Below, one piece after another: positions 1 to 7,746 of a stretch of DNA of 64,000 nucleotides. The notes under the pieces were generated by a model. That model was not told where the DNA came from. It did no database searches and worked only from the letters and a program-made list of their open reading frames with translations. This DNA is from Peptococcaceae bacterium (GTDB lineage: Bacteria; Bacillota; Peptococcia; Peptococcales; Peptococcaceae). The DNA lies in contig JAFQEO010000011.1 in assembly GCA_017399005.1 (NCBI GenBank), positions 1-64,000 on the forward strand. The letters run 5' to 3'. The stretch's first letter is position 1. The number at the start of each line of letters is the position of its first letter. The translations under genes were made by a program, and so were the position numbers.

Positions 1-365
1 AATATATAGATAATTCTGTCATCTCGTCATCCTGTCATCAAAACATGAAAACACCTGAAAACATTTAAAACACAGAAAACCTTAAAACATTCTTCACGGG
101 GTTCCACCCCATACCCCGAAGCTCTGGAGATTATAAAAATTCCCCGTCGCCGGAATCTCTTTTAGCAGAACCGAAACAGACTGTCAAGGGCATATGTGCC
201 GTAAAACGGCATGCTGCGCACCCTTAGACAGGCTGCCTTCGGCTTCTGCTTTAAGAAGTTCAAGCGACGGGGATTTATTGATTCTCCAGAGCCAGATATT
301 TTTTTGTACGCTTAAAATTACCTGCCTGACCATGCAAAGTTTTTATTCTATCCAACCGAAATATA
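1..365. other. Window edge, non-coding
   Basis: No credible protein gene is visible. Positions 1-100 are A-rich without a clear signal. A short hairpin (about 95-118, CTTCACGGGGT with ACCCCGAAG, one strand shifted) sits immediately before the rod-shaped RNA candidate. A 60-codon open frame crossing 194-376 lies inside that palindrome and has no family resemblance. Confidence 0.5.
121..292. ncRNA. Rod-shaped structured RNA candidate, 6S RNA-like
   Basis: The segment folds on paper into one long interrupted hairpin. A 10-bp closing stem (121-130 with 283-292) leads to a 10-bp GC-rich stem (141-150 with 264-273). A symmetrical internal loop of 14 nt on each side follows (151-164 and 250-263), then a long distal rod (165-190 with 221-249) capped by TGCCGT-AAA-ACGGCA (197-211). 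A closing stem, central bubble and distal rod in about 170-185 nt is the plan of 6S RNA, which binds RNA polymerase as an open-promoter mimic. Because the shape is symmetrical I cannot fix the strand, and I found no convincing promoter on either side. It could instead be a palindromic repeat. The identity is inference; the base pairing is directly visible. Confidence 0.4.
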
Positions 366-477
366 TTGACGAATAAATGTTTGTATGGTAACATATACTC
401 AATAAATGGAGTTGCCGCTTCTCCAAGGCGGTCGGTCCAAATTAATTGGTATAGCCGTCCTTACCGGGCGGCTTTTT
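366..477 (+). ncRNA. Antitoxin RNA of a par/fst-like type I system
   Basis: A plus-strand promoter is visible: TTGACG at 366-371, then TAACAT at 389-394 (17-bp spacing) or TATACT at 394-399. A short transcript of about 75 nt would begin near 403 and stop at a hairpin with a T-run (454-477). Its 5' part carries GAGTTGCCG (409-417) and GGCGGTCGGTC (427-437). Both blocks recur at the 5' end of the opposing toxin transcript (603-611 and 589-599 on the minus strand). Two convergent RNAs sharing direct repeats and meeting near a terminator is the layout of par/fst of pAD1, where the small RNA blocks toxin translation. The function is inferred from that layout. Confidence 0.6.
454..477 (+). terminator. 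Terminator of the antitoxin RNA
   Basis: GCCGTCC pairs with GGGCGGC (one G-U pair) around a short loop and is followed by CTTTTTC. On the plus strand this is a rho-independent terminator. It lies just past the 3' end of the toxin gene, so both RNAs of the locus probably overlap here. Confidence 0.65.
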
Positions 478-486
478 CATTGCTTA

Positions 487-561
487 TTACTTGTTTTTGA
501 ACAAGGAAGCAATTCCTATCAAAACGAGACAGAATGTTAATAACTCCATCCATGTAATCAT
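487..561 (-). CDS. Small hydrophobic toxin peptide, type I TA
   Basis: This 24-codon frame encodes a peptide that starts MITWMELLTF, has a hydrophobic core (CLVLIGIASL) and ends with the basic tail FKNK. That makes one short membrane-spanning segment, as in Fst-like and holin-like toxins that damage the inner membrane. GGGGGTG stands 5-6 nt before the ATG. A minus-strand promoter TTGACG (648-643), 17-bp spacer, TATACT (625-620) gives a leader of about 50 nt. The leader carries the two repeat blocks shared with the antitoxin RNA and can form a GCCG/CGGT hairpin upstream of the ribosome site. The peptide is not obviously Fst itself, so the family is left open. Confidence 0.65.
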   Translation of the reverse strand: MITWMELLTFCLVLIGIASLFKNK

Positions 562-619
562 AGGCGTCACCCCCTTACATTAGAGAGTGACCAACCGCCA
601 AACGGCAACTCTAAAATAG

Positions 620-648
620 AGTATATCATGCGAACAGATATTCGTCAA
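620..648 (-). promoter_or_regulatory. Toxin promoter
   Basis: TTGACG at 648-643, a 17-bp spacer and TATACT at 625-620, read on the minus strand. The sequence TTGACGAATA plus the -10 and the following GAGTTGCCG are mirrored at the antitoxin promoter (366-417), so the two promoters look like inverted copies of one ancestral unit. Confidence 0.65.
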
Positions 649-687
649 TCAATATCTGTAAATTTATGAAATATACTTCCAGTTAAC

Positions 688-732
688 AAATATCGCCTCC
701 GGAAAGATATCTCTCCAGAGGCGATATTTTTG
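688..732. terminator. Bidirectional-looking terminator hairpin
   Basis: A perfect 12-bp stem (AAATATCGCCTC at 688-699, complement at 718-729) has an 18-nt loop, with a T-run on the plus-strand side. It separates the toxin locus from the small minus-strand gene that ends at 793. Confidence 0.55.
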
Positions 733-792
733 TGCATGGTTTAAAAAGTTATCAGCAGCATTCAACGGCTACCAGTTACATACCCATTAATG

Positions 793-978
793 TCAATATG
801 AGAAAAAAACTATGCCTACAGCAGCACCGCAGCCTATAGCACAACCCCTGTCATCATCCGATGAAGCAGGCCGTTTCCCGCCCTTTGGCGGATACCGGTT
901 TAAATCATCATCCAGAAGCGAATGAAAGATGGCATCATCAAATACATCATGTTTCCCGTTTCCGTTCCAGTCGTACAT
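793..978 (-). CDS. Small acidic protein with DWNGNGKHD motif
   Basis: Hypothetical protein of 61 residues if started at the ATG at 978, chosen because AGGAGC lies 6 nt upstream; a longer frame reaches 999. The N-terminus has DWNGNGKHDVFDD, an EF-hand-like Asp/Asn-rich loop common in small proteins of gut Firmicutes. A charged linker follows, then a hydrophobic C-terminus with CAIGCGAAVGIVFF that looks like a weak membrane anchor. I do not know the function. It sits between the toxin locus and the defence genes in an AT-rich accessory stretch and has no clear partner. Confidence 0.5.
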   Translation of the reverse strand: MYDWNGNGKHDVFDDAIFHSLLDDDLNRYPPKGGKRPASSDDDRGCAIGCGAAVGIVFFSY

Positions 979-1010
979 AAAAATGCTCCTATTCATCAAA
1001 AAAGATGGTA

Positions 1011-2873
1011 TTATTTGAATTTCATTTCATAATATTGTTTTAAAAGTTGTTTCATCTGCTCAATAGAATCATACAAATCTCTACTCGTGCTATCACCATC
1101 TAAGAGTTTTGCCGAAGCATGAGATACAGGATTTTCATTGCGTAAGGTATGAGCTTTCTTTATTACATCACTGCTGCCAGGAACACTGTCATAAAAACTC
1201 TTTAAATATTTTTCTTGATATAATTTCCCAATTTTAAATTTTCTATTTTCTTCATGGCAGGAAAACCATGCTGTAACTCTATCAAAAAAATTCTTAAAAT
1301 ACGCGAATGCTTGCATATTATTGTTTTTTTCTCTTTCCATCAAATACATAAAATATAGATAGAACGTTTTCATATCATCGCCAATAATTTTATAATAACC
1401 TCTTATTTCATCATCACTCATGCTCTTAACAAAACTAATTTGACAATATTTTTCATAATAATAATACAATGCAGGACAAGTTTCATGCAAAACTGACAGC
1501 AAGTCCGCATGACAAAAACCACGTTGAATTAAATAATTAATGGCAATTGTTGTATCATAGGAATTCCATTTGCCTACCTTATAGCGTGCAAAAAGTTCAT
1601 TTAAAAATGCTTTTATTACATTTTCATTTTCAGTTGCAAGCAACATAACCGTTAACCGTTTCGGATCTAGACTTATAAACGAAATATCCATTTTTATTAA
1701 ACTTAATATCCAGGAAATAATTTCTTCATCTTTGAAAATAGAATTTTCTTCATATACATAATAATTAAATACCTCATTAGGTGTAAATTCTATTCCCTCA
1801 ATCGTGAAACATTTTTCTATTATCATATTATATTTTTCAATTGTAAGATAATCTAGAAACATTTCCATATCAAGTTCTATCAAAAAGTCATTAACTTTTT
1901 CTTCATATAACGTAGAAATCTCAAATTTTTTGCTATTAAAGCGTTCATCATACAATGATTTTTTTAATTCGTCATTTAATTTGTCTACTGTTTTTAGACA
2001 ACATTTCTGTGAATTTAATGCCAAGCCATATTCTTTTAAAATCGAGGAATACTCACGTCTTATGTCTGAATACACTTTTTGTAATTCATCTAACTCGCCA
2101 TCTGATGCTAACAAAATATACAAATCATCAACATATCGTACCATCTTGAATTTATTAAACAATTGCAAACTTTCTATATATTCAAATAAAGAAACATCGC
2201 ACCCATCTAAATAAATTACAGTTGCTAAATAAGACGAAGCTATGCTATTTTCAATTAACGGAAATTTTCCATTCCCACAATATGATAGTAATTCCTTATA
2301 TAAATTTAACTGTAATTGAGAAATTTCAGACTCATCCTGATTACAAATATCGTCAATTCTTTTTATTAATTTATCTAAATTTATACCCGCAAAAAAATTA
2401 GTAATATCCGTTTTTATAAAGTATTGGTACTCTTCAATATTGGTATAGATTTCTTTAAAATAATCATCATAATCCTGTTTATATGATGGTCGCATACATT
2501 CATAATTTCCTGCATAAAACACAGCAACATCTTCATTCCGTTGCGATACATATTTCATAGATACCTCTTTACCAATTGCTTGTAACACAAGATACAGTAT
2601 TGGCGCTACCAAAGAAGAGTCACGAAAACTGCCATCACTTTTTTGTAAAAAATTTTTTGTTCGATGCATCATTTCTGGCAACATGACAAATGCACCATTT
2701 TGTATATAACTCAAAAAAAATTGTTCACTTTTCAAAAACTGTTTCTCTTTTGAAGTTAGTTTCGATAATGGGAACCATTGTAAATATGCTTTTAACGAAT
2801 TTTTCTTTATTCTCTTAAAATCAAAGTACATATCACATACCGCTTTCCAGCAATCATATGTAATTCCGAACAT
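1011..2873 (-). CDS. abiA-like: AbiA-type antiphage reverse transcriptase with HEPN motif
   Basis: About 620 residues. The start at 2873 is preferred over 2900 because GGGAGG stands 7 nt upstream. Reverse-transcriptase motif A is seen as KTDITNFF (near residue 156) and the catalytic YVDD as RYVDDLYILL (near 247), so the polymerase site looks intact. Near the C-terminus RNENPVSH (near 578-585) has the R-X6-H form of HEPN RNases. Length, RT-first order and C-terminal HEPN match the lactococcal abortive-infection protein AbiA (about 630 residues). Such RTs make untemplated DNA and stop phage growth. It is very AT-rich compared with genes right of 10 kb, as expected of transferred defence genes, and lies downstream of a restriction-modification pair separated by a terminator. 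Confidence 0.75.
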   Translation of the reverse strand: MFGITYDCWKAVCDMYFDFKRIKKNSLKAYLQWFPLSKLTSKEKQFLKSEQFFLSYIQNGAFVMLPEMMHRTKNFLQKSDGSFRDSSLVAPILYLVLQAIGKEVSMKYVSQRNEDVAVFYAGNYECMRPSYKQDYDDYFKEIYTNIEEYQYFIKTDITNFFAGINLDKLIKRIDDICNQDESEISQLQLNLYKELLSYCGNGKFPLIENSIASSYLATVIYLDGCDVSLFEYIESLQLFNKFKMVRYVDDLYILLASDGELDELQKVYSDIRREYSSILKEYGLALNSQKCCLKTVDKLNDELKKSLYDERFNSKKFEISTLYEEKVNDFLIELDMEMFLDYLTIEKYNMIIEKCFTIEGIEFTPNEVFNYYVYEENSIFKDEEIISWILSLIKMDISFISLDPKRLTVMLLATENENVIKAFLNELFARYKVGKWNSYDTTIAINYLIQRGFCHADLLSVLHETCPALYYYYEKYCQISFVKSMSDDEIRGYYKIIGDDMKTFYLYFMYLMEREKNNNMQAFAYFKNFFDRVTAWFSCHEENRKFKIGKLYQEKYLKSFYDSVPGSSDVIKKAHTLRNENPVSHASAKLLDGDSTSRDLYDSIEQMKQLLKQYYEMKFK

Positions 2874-2935
2874 ATATCTATCCTCCCTACATTCCCACAT
2901 TCCTAATATAAGATTATAGAAAAAATTAGATAATC

Positions 2936-2964
2936 AAAAAGTTCAGCTCAACAGCTGAACTTTT
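2936..2964 (-). terminator. Terminator after the Eco47II-like gene
   Basis: AAAAGTTCAGC pairs with GCTGAACTTTT around TCAACA. On the minus strand it is followed by TTTTTGATT, directly after the stop codon at 2967. The downstream RT gene therefore probably has its own promoter. Confidence 0.65.
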
Positions 2965-2966
2965 CA

Positions 2967-3779
2967 TTATTGATCAAACCCCATATAGCTACTAAACCCT
3001 AACAAATATACGGCCATTGCGACTGATAACTCTTTCGATTCAATATTCTGTTCATCTGCAATTGCCTGTAATTCTTCCATAACCGTATCATTTGGAACAA
3101 AAGTAGCATCCATTTCTTTCACAGCTTCTTGAATCACTTTTGGCAGCACCATACACATCTGATAAAAAGCATCATCTTGCCCTGTTACTAAAGCATAAAA
3201 CTGGTCGATACTTACACGGCGAATCAGCTTGTGACCGACCCTCACTTTATCAACCGTAGTTTCCCATTTAATATTCTGTGAACGCTGGGCTATAGCTTCT
3301 ACCAGAAAACAGGCACAATCATCGTCTTTCAACAACTGATTCTGCATTTTAATAAACGTTTTTCCCGCAGATGCAGAGTTCATCGTATTATGTTTGTTTT
3401 TCATTTCCACATAAATTCTACTCACAACACTGCCATCCGGTAACGCAATCCCTTTTTCATTCTGATAAATAACATCCCAGCCACCTTCTTCACCGTTATC
3501 TGGCACCGTGCAGTTGTCCATATACTGAAAAATACGCTGATGGAAATAACCAATATCATTATTATTGGATTTATCACGCTGTCTGAAAATTTCATTGCTT
3601 ACAATTTCCGGCCAACTTAACTGATATACCGTTTTATCAAAAATTAATTTCACCGGGTCAATCAAATTTTTATTAAACCGTTTTAAATCGAAGGCTTCTA
3701 ATTTTTCACCATATTTCTGAATGGTATTCTGTACATGCGCTTTAAAATTTTCTTCACTGATAAATGTTAGTGGCCACAT
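2967..3779 (-). CDS. Type II restriction endonuclease, Eco47II/Sau96I-like
   Basis: 270 residues, resembling the Eco47II family, whose members cut GGNCC. Residues around 95-150 include EEGGWDVIYQN and YVEMKNKHNT, plausible PD-(D/E)XK-type residues (D then E-x-K). The length fits the family. It overlaps the end of the upstream methyltransferase gene by 13 bp, the usual translational coupling in restriction-modification pairs where the methylase is made first. The exact recognition site cannot be read from sequence; GGNCC is inferred from the family. Confidence 0.8.
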   Translation of the reverse strand: MWPLTFISEENFKAHVQNTIQKYGEKLEAFDLKRFNKNLIDPVKLIFDKTVYQLSWPEIVSNEIFRQRDKSNNNDIGYFHQRIFQYMDNCTVPDNGEEGGWDVIYQNEKGIALPDGSVVSRIYVEMKNKHNTMNSASAGKTFIKMQNQLLKDDDCACFLVEAIAQRSQNIKWETTVDKVRVGHKLIRRVSIDQFYALVTGQDDAFYQMCMVLPKVIQEAVKEMDATFVPNDTVMEELQAIADEQNIESKELSVAMAVYLLGFSSYMGFDQ

Positions 3780-5014
3780 TCCAGTTCCTCCAAACTTTCA
3801 CGGATTTTTAATGCAATTTCATATGCTAAATTAACAGGAACTGCATTACCCACCTGTTTGTACTGCTGCCCTACACTTCCGCAAAATTGCCATTCATCAG
3901 GAAAGCTCTGGCATCTTGCATTTTCACGAATGGTAAACGGTCTTGCCTCTAATGGATGGCACCGATCAGTCTGTTTCTGGCTCGGTGAAGTAAGTACTGC
4001 TAACGATGGCTCATCTAAACTTAACCGGCGTAAAATACCAGTACGGCCACCGCCCATATACCAGCAACTTTTCATATATTCTTTCGCAATTTCTTCTGGA
4101 ATATCTCTCCAGTAACCACCAGGAGGCACCAGTTCAAAAATTTTCTGCTTATATTCGGAATATGGAGACCCTTCGCTTTCCGGACAGTCCAGTAAAATAT
4201 CTCTTAAAACCGGTTTATACTGATGCGGCTCTGGAAATGCAAATTCTGTTTTATCCACTAAATCATTACGAATTCCGATAGTAATTAAACGTTCCCGTTT
4301 CTGCGCAACGCCATAATCCCATGCATTTAATACTTTTTTCTGATGGTCAGCAATCGTGTAGCCAGCCTGTTCAAAAATTTCTAAAATCGTCTGATAGGTT
4401 CTGCCCTTATCGTGAGATAGCAGCCCTTTCACATTTTCAAACAGGAACATTTTCGGCCGTAATTTTTCCAGAAACTTTGCGTAATGATAAAACAGTGTAC
4501 CTCTAGCATCTTCCAGCCCTAATCGCTTCCCTGCATAAGAAAAAGACTGACACGGCGCACCTCCAGATAATAAATCCAGCTCTCCTTTTTTGATATTAAA
4601 ATATTCCTCTAAATCCAAGCAGCTAATATTTGCGATATCGTCATGAATTACATTCCATTCTGGACGATTCCGCTTTAATGTATCTGCTGCATCTTTATCA
4701 AATTCAATCAGGCCAATGGCTTCAAAACCAGCTTTTTCAATTCCTAAAGCTAAACCGCCTGCACCTGCAAACAGTTCAATACAGGTGAATTTTTTATTAT
4801 GAACCTTTACAGATTCTTTTGTAATATTCATCATATCACCAATATCACAATTTAATGCAACACAAATCTTTTCAACACTCTCAATCGAAATCGTTTCATT
4901 TTTTCCCATTTTCGCTAAAACATTAAAACTGATACCGGCGATATCTTTTAAATCCGTTTTTTTCATGTTACGATTATCTAATAAATCCCACAATTTATCA
5001 TAACAAACTGGCAA
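3767..5014 (-). CDS. DNA cytosine-5 methyltransferase with N-terminal HTH
   Basis: 415 residues. Residues 1-65 form an XRE-type helix-turn-helix like that of small restriction-control proteins (MKKTDLKDIAGISFNVLAKM). The methyltransferase follows: FAGAGGLALG (SAM binding), the catalytic GGAPCQSFSYAG and, near the end, QVGNAVPVNLA. It methylates cytosine C5, protecting sites cut by the adjacent Eco47II-like enzyme. The start is TTG at 5014 with a G-rich ribosome site 6 nt upstream; the first ATG lies inside the HTH. The fused HTH suggests that the enzyme represses its own promoter, as known for some 5mC methyltransferases; this is inference. Confidence 0.88.
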   Translation of the reverse strand: MPVCYDKLWDLLDNRNMKKTDLKDIAGISFNVLAKMGKNETISIESVEKICVALNCDIGDMMNITKESVKVHNKKFTCIELFAGAGGLALGIEKAGFEAIGLIEFDKDAADTLKRNRPEWNVIHDDIANISCLDLEEYFNIKKGELDLLSGGAPCQSFSYAGKRLGLEDARGTLFYHYAKFLEKLRPKMFLFENVKGLLSHDKGRTYQTILEIFEQAGYTIADHQKKVLNAWDYGVAQKRERLITIGIRNDLVDKTEFAFPEPHQYKPVLRDILLDCPESEGSPYSEYKQKIFELVPPGGYWRDIPEEIAKEYMKSCWYMGGGRTGILRRLSLDEPSLAVLTSPSQKQTDRCHPLEARPFTIRENARCQSFPDEWQFCGSVGQQYKQVGNAVPVNLAYEIALKIRESLEELECGH

Positions 5015-5051
5015 GAATACCCCCCCTAAACCTTCTTTTTATATCGGTTGT

Positions 5052-5080
5052 ATTATAGCATATATGTTCGCATAAATCAA
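5052..5080 (-). promoter_or_regulatory. Promoter of the RM operon with repeat
   Basis: TTGATT (5080-5075), a 17-bp spacer and TATAAT (5057-5052) on the minus strand, about 40 bp before the TTG start. The spacer contains TATGCGAACAT and the -10 region repeats TATGCTATAAT. This direct repeat could be bound by the HTH of the methyltransferase. Confidence 0.6.
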
Positions 5081-5138
5081 GAAATCTCACGAAATCGTTA
5101 GATTAATAATTTACAAAAAGCTATATATCCCTATCTAT

Positions 5139-5882
5139 TCACAGACAAATGTTTGTTTGGTTCATGTTATTTTGTTTTTCTTCTACTTGCTTTATATTTT
5201 CTGCTAGACGTTGAACAGTTTCTTCAACTACTTCTGACGCACTGAACTCTATAGCAATTTCCGCAAAAGCATTTATCAAATCTTCATAAAAATGTTCATC
5301 CCCTGTTAAATGTGTCCAAAATTCATCACCTACAAAAACTGGATAATCCTCGTCAATTTTTTTATAATGTTCATTTAATTCTGAACGATTTCCATAGCAA
5401 ACTCCTACTATACAATCCATTGGTGAAATTGCAATTCCATTAGTTCTTGCTAAATTAATCATCCCTCGAAAACTATCTTTTATTGGTTTTATATCACCTT
5501 TATTAACCGTCTCTGGCCCTGCTTTTAATTGGCAATACTTTTTTCGACCATCAATTGCATCAATAAACTCAATATCCATACCTGAAGTAGTTGAACCATA
5601 TGATTGTTTTAATTCATTTATCACTTTCTTTTGAATAAACGTTCCAAATCCCGTTGTTAAGGATGTCCCAAATGCACGTGGATAAATTAGCGCCTTTGCT
5701 CTGTTTTCATAAGTATATTCACCAAAAGCAAATATTGTCAGATACTTATGCAAAAACGGATTTATTTTAAAAGCCTTCAATTTATTTAGTTTTTTAGTAT
5801 TATTTAAATGATTTTTTGCGTAATCTTCTCTAAATAGTTTCTTTGCAGTTTCAAGCAACTCAATCTTTTCTTGTTCGTTCAT
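5139..5882 (-). CDS. Type II restriction endonuclease, PmeII-like family
   Basis: 247 residues. The pattern of INPFLHKYL, ALIYPRAFGTS, GSTTSGMDIEFID, KKYCQLKAGPETVN and DEFWTHLTGDEHFYED matches the PmeII family of type II endonucleases as I recall it. DIEFID...KKYCQLKAG holds the likely D...(E/Q)-x-K catalytic residues. The length is normal. No second methyltransferase lies beside it, so it either shares specificity with the 5mC enzyme upstream, is inactive, or is protected from elsewhere. It follows the AspBHI-like gene by about 100 bp on the same strand and is probably co-transcribed. The ribosome site is weak (AGAAGTGA). Confidence 0.7.
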   Translation of the reverse strand: MNEQEKIELLETAKKLFREDYAKNHLNNTKKLNKLKAFKINPFLHKYLTIFAFGEYTYENRAKALIYPRAFGTSLTTGFGTFIQKKVINELKQSYGSTTSGMDIEFIDAIDGRKKYCQLKAGPETVNKGDIKPIKDSFRGMINLARTNGIAISPMDCIVGVCYGNRSELNEHYKKIDEDYPVFVGDEFWTHLTGDEHFYEDLINAFAEIAIEFSASEVVEETVQRLAENIKQVEEKQNNMNQTNICL

Positions 5883-5978
5883 TCACTTCTACTCTACTTT
5901 CTTTGTTATTTGTATAACATGAATTATTTGAAAATTGTTAATATTAATAATATATCTCCTATCGAAACAGTTTTTTTG

Positions 5979-7253
5979 CTACTCTGCATCATTCTCCGCA
6001 GCATACAACGCTGTAGAACAATCACTAACTTTACTTGTATAATACACATTACCATTATCAATTGTTTGCAAATATTTTTCAATGTTAGACGAATTTATTG
6101 CATTTCTACGCAAAATCCCTGCAATATCCGACGCAGTTATTATCAAAATAGGATGTCCATCTTCTACAACTTCTTTATATGCTTGGCTGTCTACATAACT
6201 GGTGGTCACCATAATACCAAACTGTCTATAGCGAATTCTAGAGATTAATCTAGACATTTGACGTACTCCAACAGAATTATCAGGGCTATAGCACTTTGCT
6301 TCTAATGCACACTCAATTTTAAGTGGTGCATTTACTTTTCCACCTTGTGTAATTGCATAGTGACCAATTGCATCTCTGCCACCATCACGCCAAGGTTTGG
6401 TTAAATCAAAGCTAATAAAATTAGGATCCATCATTTTAACAATGTCTGCTGCACACGCTTCAAATCCAGTCGGATTGCTTGCATAATGTTTGCGAATAAT
6501 TTCTAAGCACTTATTCCCTTCTACATCACTTTGTAGTTGGTCATATTTGGTTGGTATCGTAACGATACGTGGTGCTTTTAAAGCTTTAATACCATTACGA
6601 CCTTCTTTTATAAACCGTTTCCATACTTCTGGTGCATAGTCCAAATTATTGTCATGGTCAAAAATAAGTGCTTCTAGCCATTTTCGGCTAATAGGTTCTT
6701 CACCAGTATCCAGAATCGTAAAATGTGCTTCATAGTTCTGAAAACGTTTATCTTTTATTGTACGCCAAAAAGCAACCAAATCTTTATCTGGAGATAAATG
6801 AGGATTTCCTGGCGCAGCTAAACCTAAAAACTGAATATCTCTGCCATTACCAGTTTTCTTAAACACAAAAAATGGTGGAATTTCTTCTAGTTTTACACCT
6901 TCATTTAATAAAGCAAATGTCGTTTCTAATATTAAATTACCTTTTTTGCTTGTATCGGTTAATGCTCGTCCTGGTTCTCTATTATCTCCATAATATCGAA
7001 ATACACCTGTTTCCTCGTCTAAGTAATCAGGCCATTCCAACTCTTCCATAGATGTATATAACACCACATATGCCCATTTATTTGAGCCATCTTTTCGCTT
7101 TACTTTTCGAAAGCCAGAGGAATTTGAGCAACCTGGCATTAACTTATTAAGTGGTTCTGCCGACATATTTGGAGCAGTACCACCTTTATAAATACAATCC
7201 ACATATAAATCTGAATTTTCTAATTTATCAAATGCTATTTCTTTTTGTGCCAT
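5979..7253 (-). CDS. Modification-dependent endonuclease, AspBHI-like
   Basis: About 424 residues; the ATG at 7253 is preferred because AAAGGTGAT stands 4 nt before it. The N-terminal part (LYVDCIYKGGTAPNM, then GCSNSSGFRKV) resembles the AspBHI N-terminal domain, an SRA-like reader of 5-methylcytosine. The C-terminal half (residues about 260-390) looks like an Mrr-type catalytic domain with DGGRDAIGHY and IECALEAKCY, giving D...E-x-K, and a later QFGIMVTTSYV strand. Known AspBHI relatives cleave DNA near 5mC in a YSCNS context. Its presence next to a 5mC methyltransferase raises a self-cutting question treated in the findings. Confidence 0.75.
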   Translation of the reverse strand: MAQKEIAFDKLENSDLYVDCIYKGGTAPNMSAEPLNKLMPGCSNSSGFRKVKRKDGSNKWAYVVLYTSMEELEWPDYLDEETGVFRYYGDNREPGRALTDTSKKGNLILETTFALLNEGVKLEEIPPFFVFKKTGNGRDIQFLGLAAPGNPHLSPDKDLVAFWRTIKDKRFQNYEAHFTILDTGEEPISRKWLEALIFDHDNNLDYAPEVWKRFIKEGRNGIKALKAPRIVTIPTKYDQLQSDVEGNKCLEIIRKHYASNPTGFEACAADIVKMMDPNFISFDLTKPWRDGGRDAIGHYAITQGGKVNAPLKIECALEAKCYSPDNSVGVRQMSRLISRIRYRQFGIMVTTSYVDSQAYKEVVEDGHPILIITASDIAGILRRNAINSSNIEKYLQTIDNGNVYYTSKVSDCSTALYAAENDAE

Positions 7254-7328
7254 AGTTATCACCTTTATTATTTACTACATTGTTTGCTACGATTATTAAT
7301 GTGTTTACTATGAAATTATATTTTAATT

Positions 7329-7562
7329 TTAAATTATTAAAATTTTCTTCTCGTAATCTTTCTTCACATGCCGTGAAATATAAGAATTAAGACCACACCC
7401 TTGTATAGCCAATTGTTTCATTTGTTCTACGCGTTGTTCACCCGTACTTGTATAAGAATAACGATATTTACCATATTCCCGAAATGCTACATCAATATAA
7501 TCTTTTCCGATTTCGTAGGCTAAAATACCAGAATTGCCATTCTTATTTTGATACTGCTGCAC
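7329..7562 (-). CDS. Small conserved protein, KTSC-like
   Basis: 77 residues with a GTG start; GGAGG lies 8-9 nt upstream. The middle (YIDVAFREYGKYRYSYTST) resembles the short KTSC-type beta-hairpin proteins. The end (QLAIQGCGLNSYISRHVKK) is a pattern seen in many small hypothetical proteins of Firmicutes. It leads the AspBHI/PmeII gene pair at a spacing of about 75 bp and may be co-expressed with it. No function can be assigned from sequence. Confidence 0.5.
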   Translation of the reverse strand: MQQYQNKNGNSGILAYEIGKDYIDVAFREYGKYRYSYTSTGEQRVEQMKQLAIQGCGLNSYISRHVKKDYEKKILII

Positions 7563-7703
7563 CTCACAACCTCCTCCGTGCCATTACTTCATTTTTAGTA
7601 TATTCATCTTTTATCCAGCTTCATTATTCCAGAGAAATATACTCTGTCATATATGTAACACCCTGTTTTTGTTTTCATTGTATCATATCTTTGTCTACCA
7701 CCC

Positions 7704-7739
7704 AACAAAAAAAGATATGCCCCTCTCAGAAGCATATCT
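7704..7739 (-). terminator. Terminator of the SAM methyltransferase gene
   Basis: AGATATGC (7713-7720) pairs with GCATATCT (7732-7739). On the minus strand a long T-run follows (7706-7713). It lies 8 bp past the stop codon at 7747. Confidence 0.75.
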
Positions 7740-7746
7740 CATAAAA

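Noticed and set aside
194-376. 60-codon plus-strand open frame
   Set aside because: It crosses the distal arm of the rod-shaped palindrome and the antitoxin promoter, has no ribosome site and no family resemblance.
1011-2966. Possible retron (RT plus msr/msd RNA)
   Set aside because: The RT resembles AbiA with a C-terminal HEPN motif, not retron RTs, and no msr/msd inverted-repeat pair flanks the gene.
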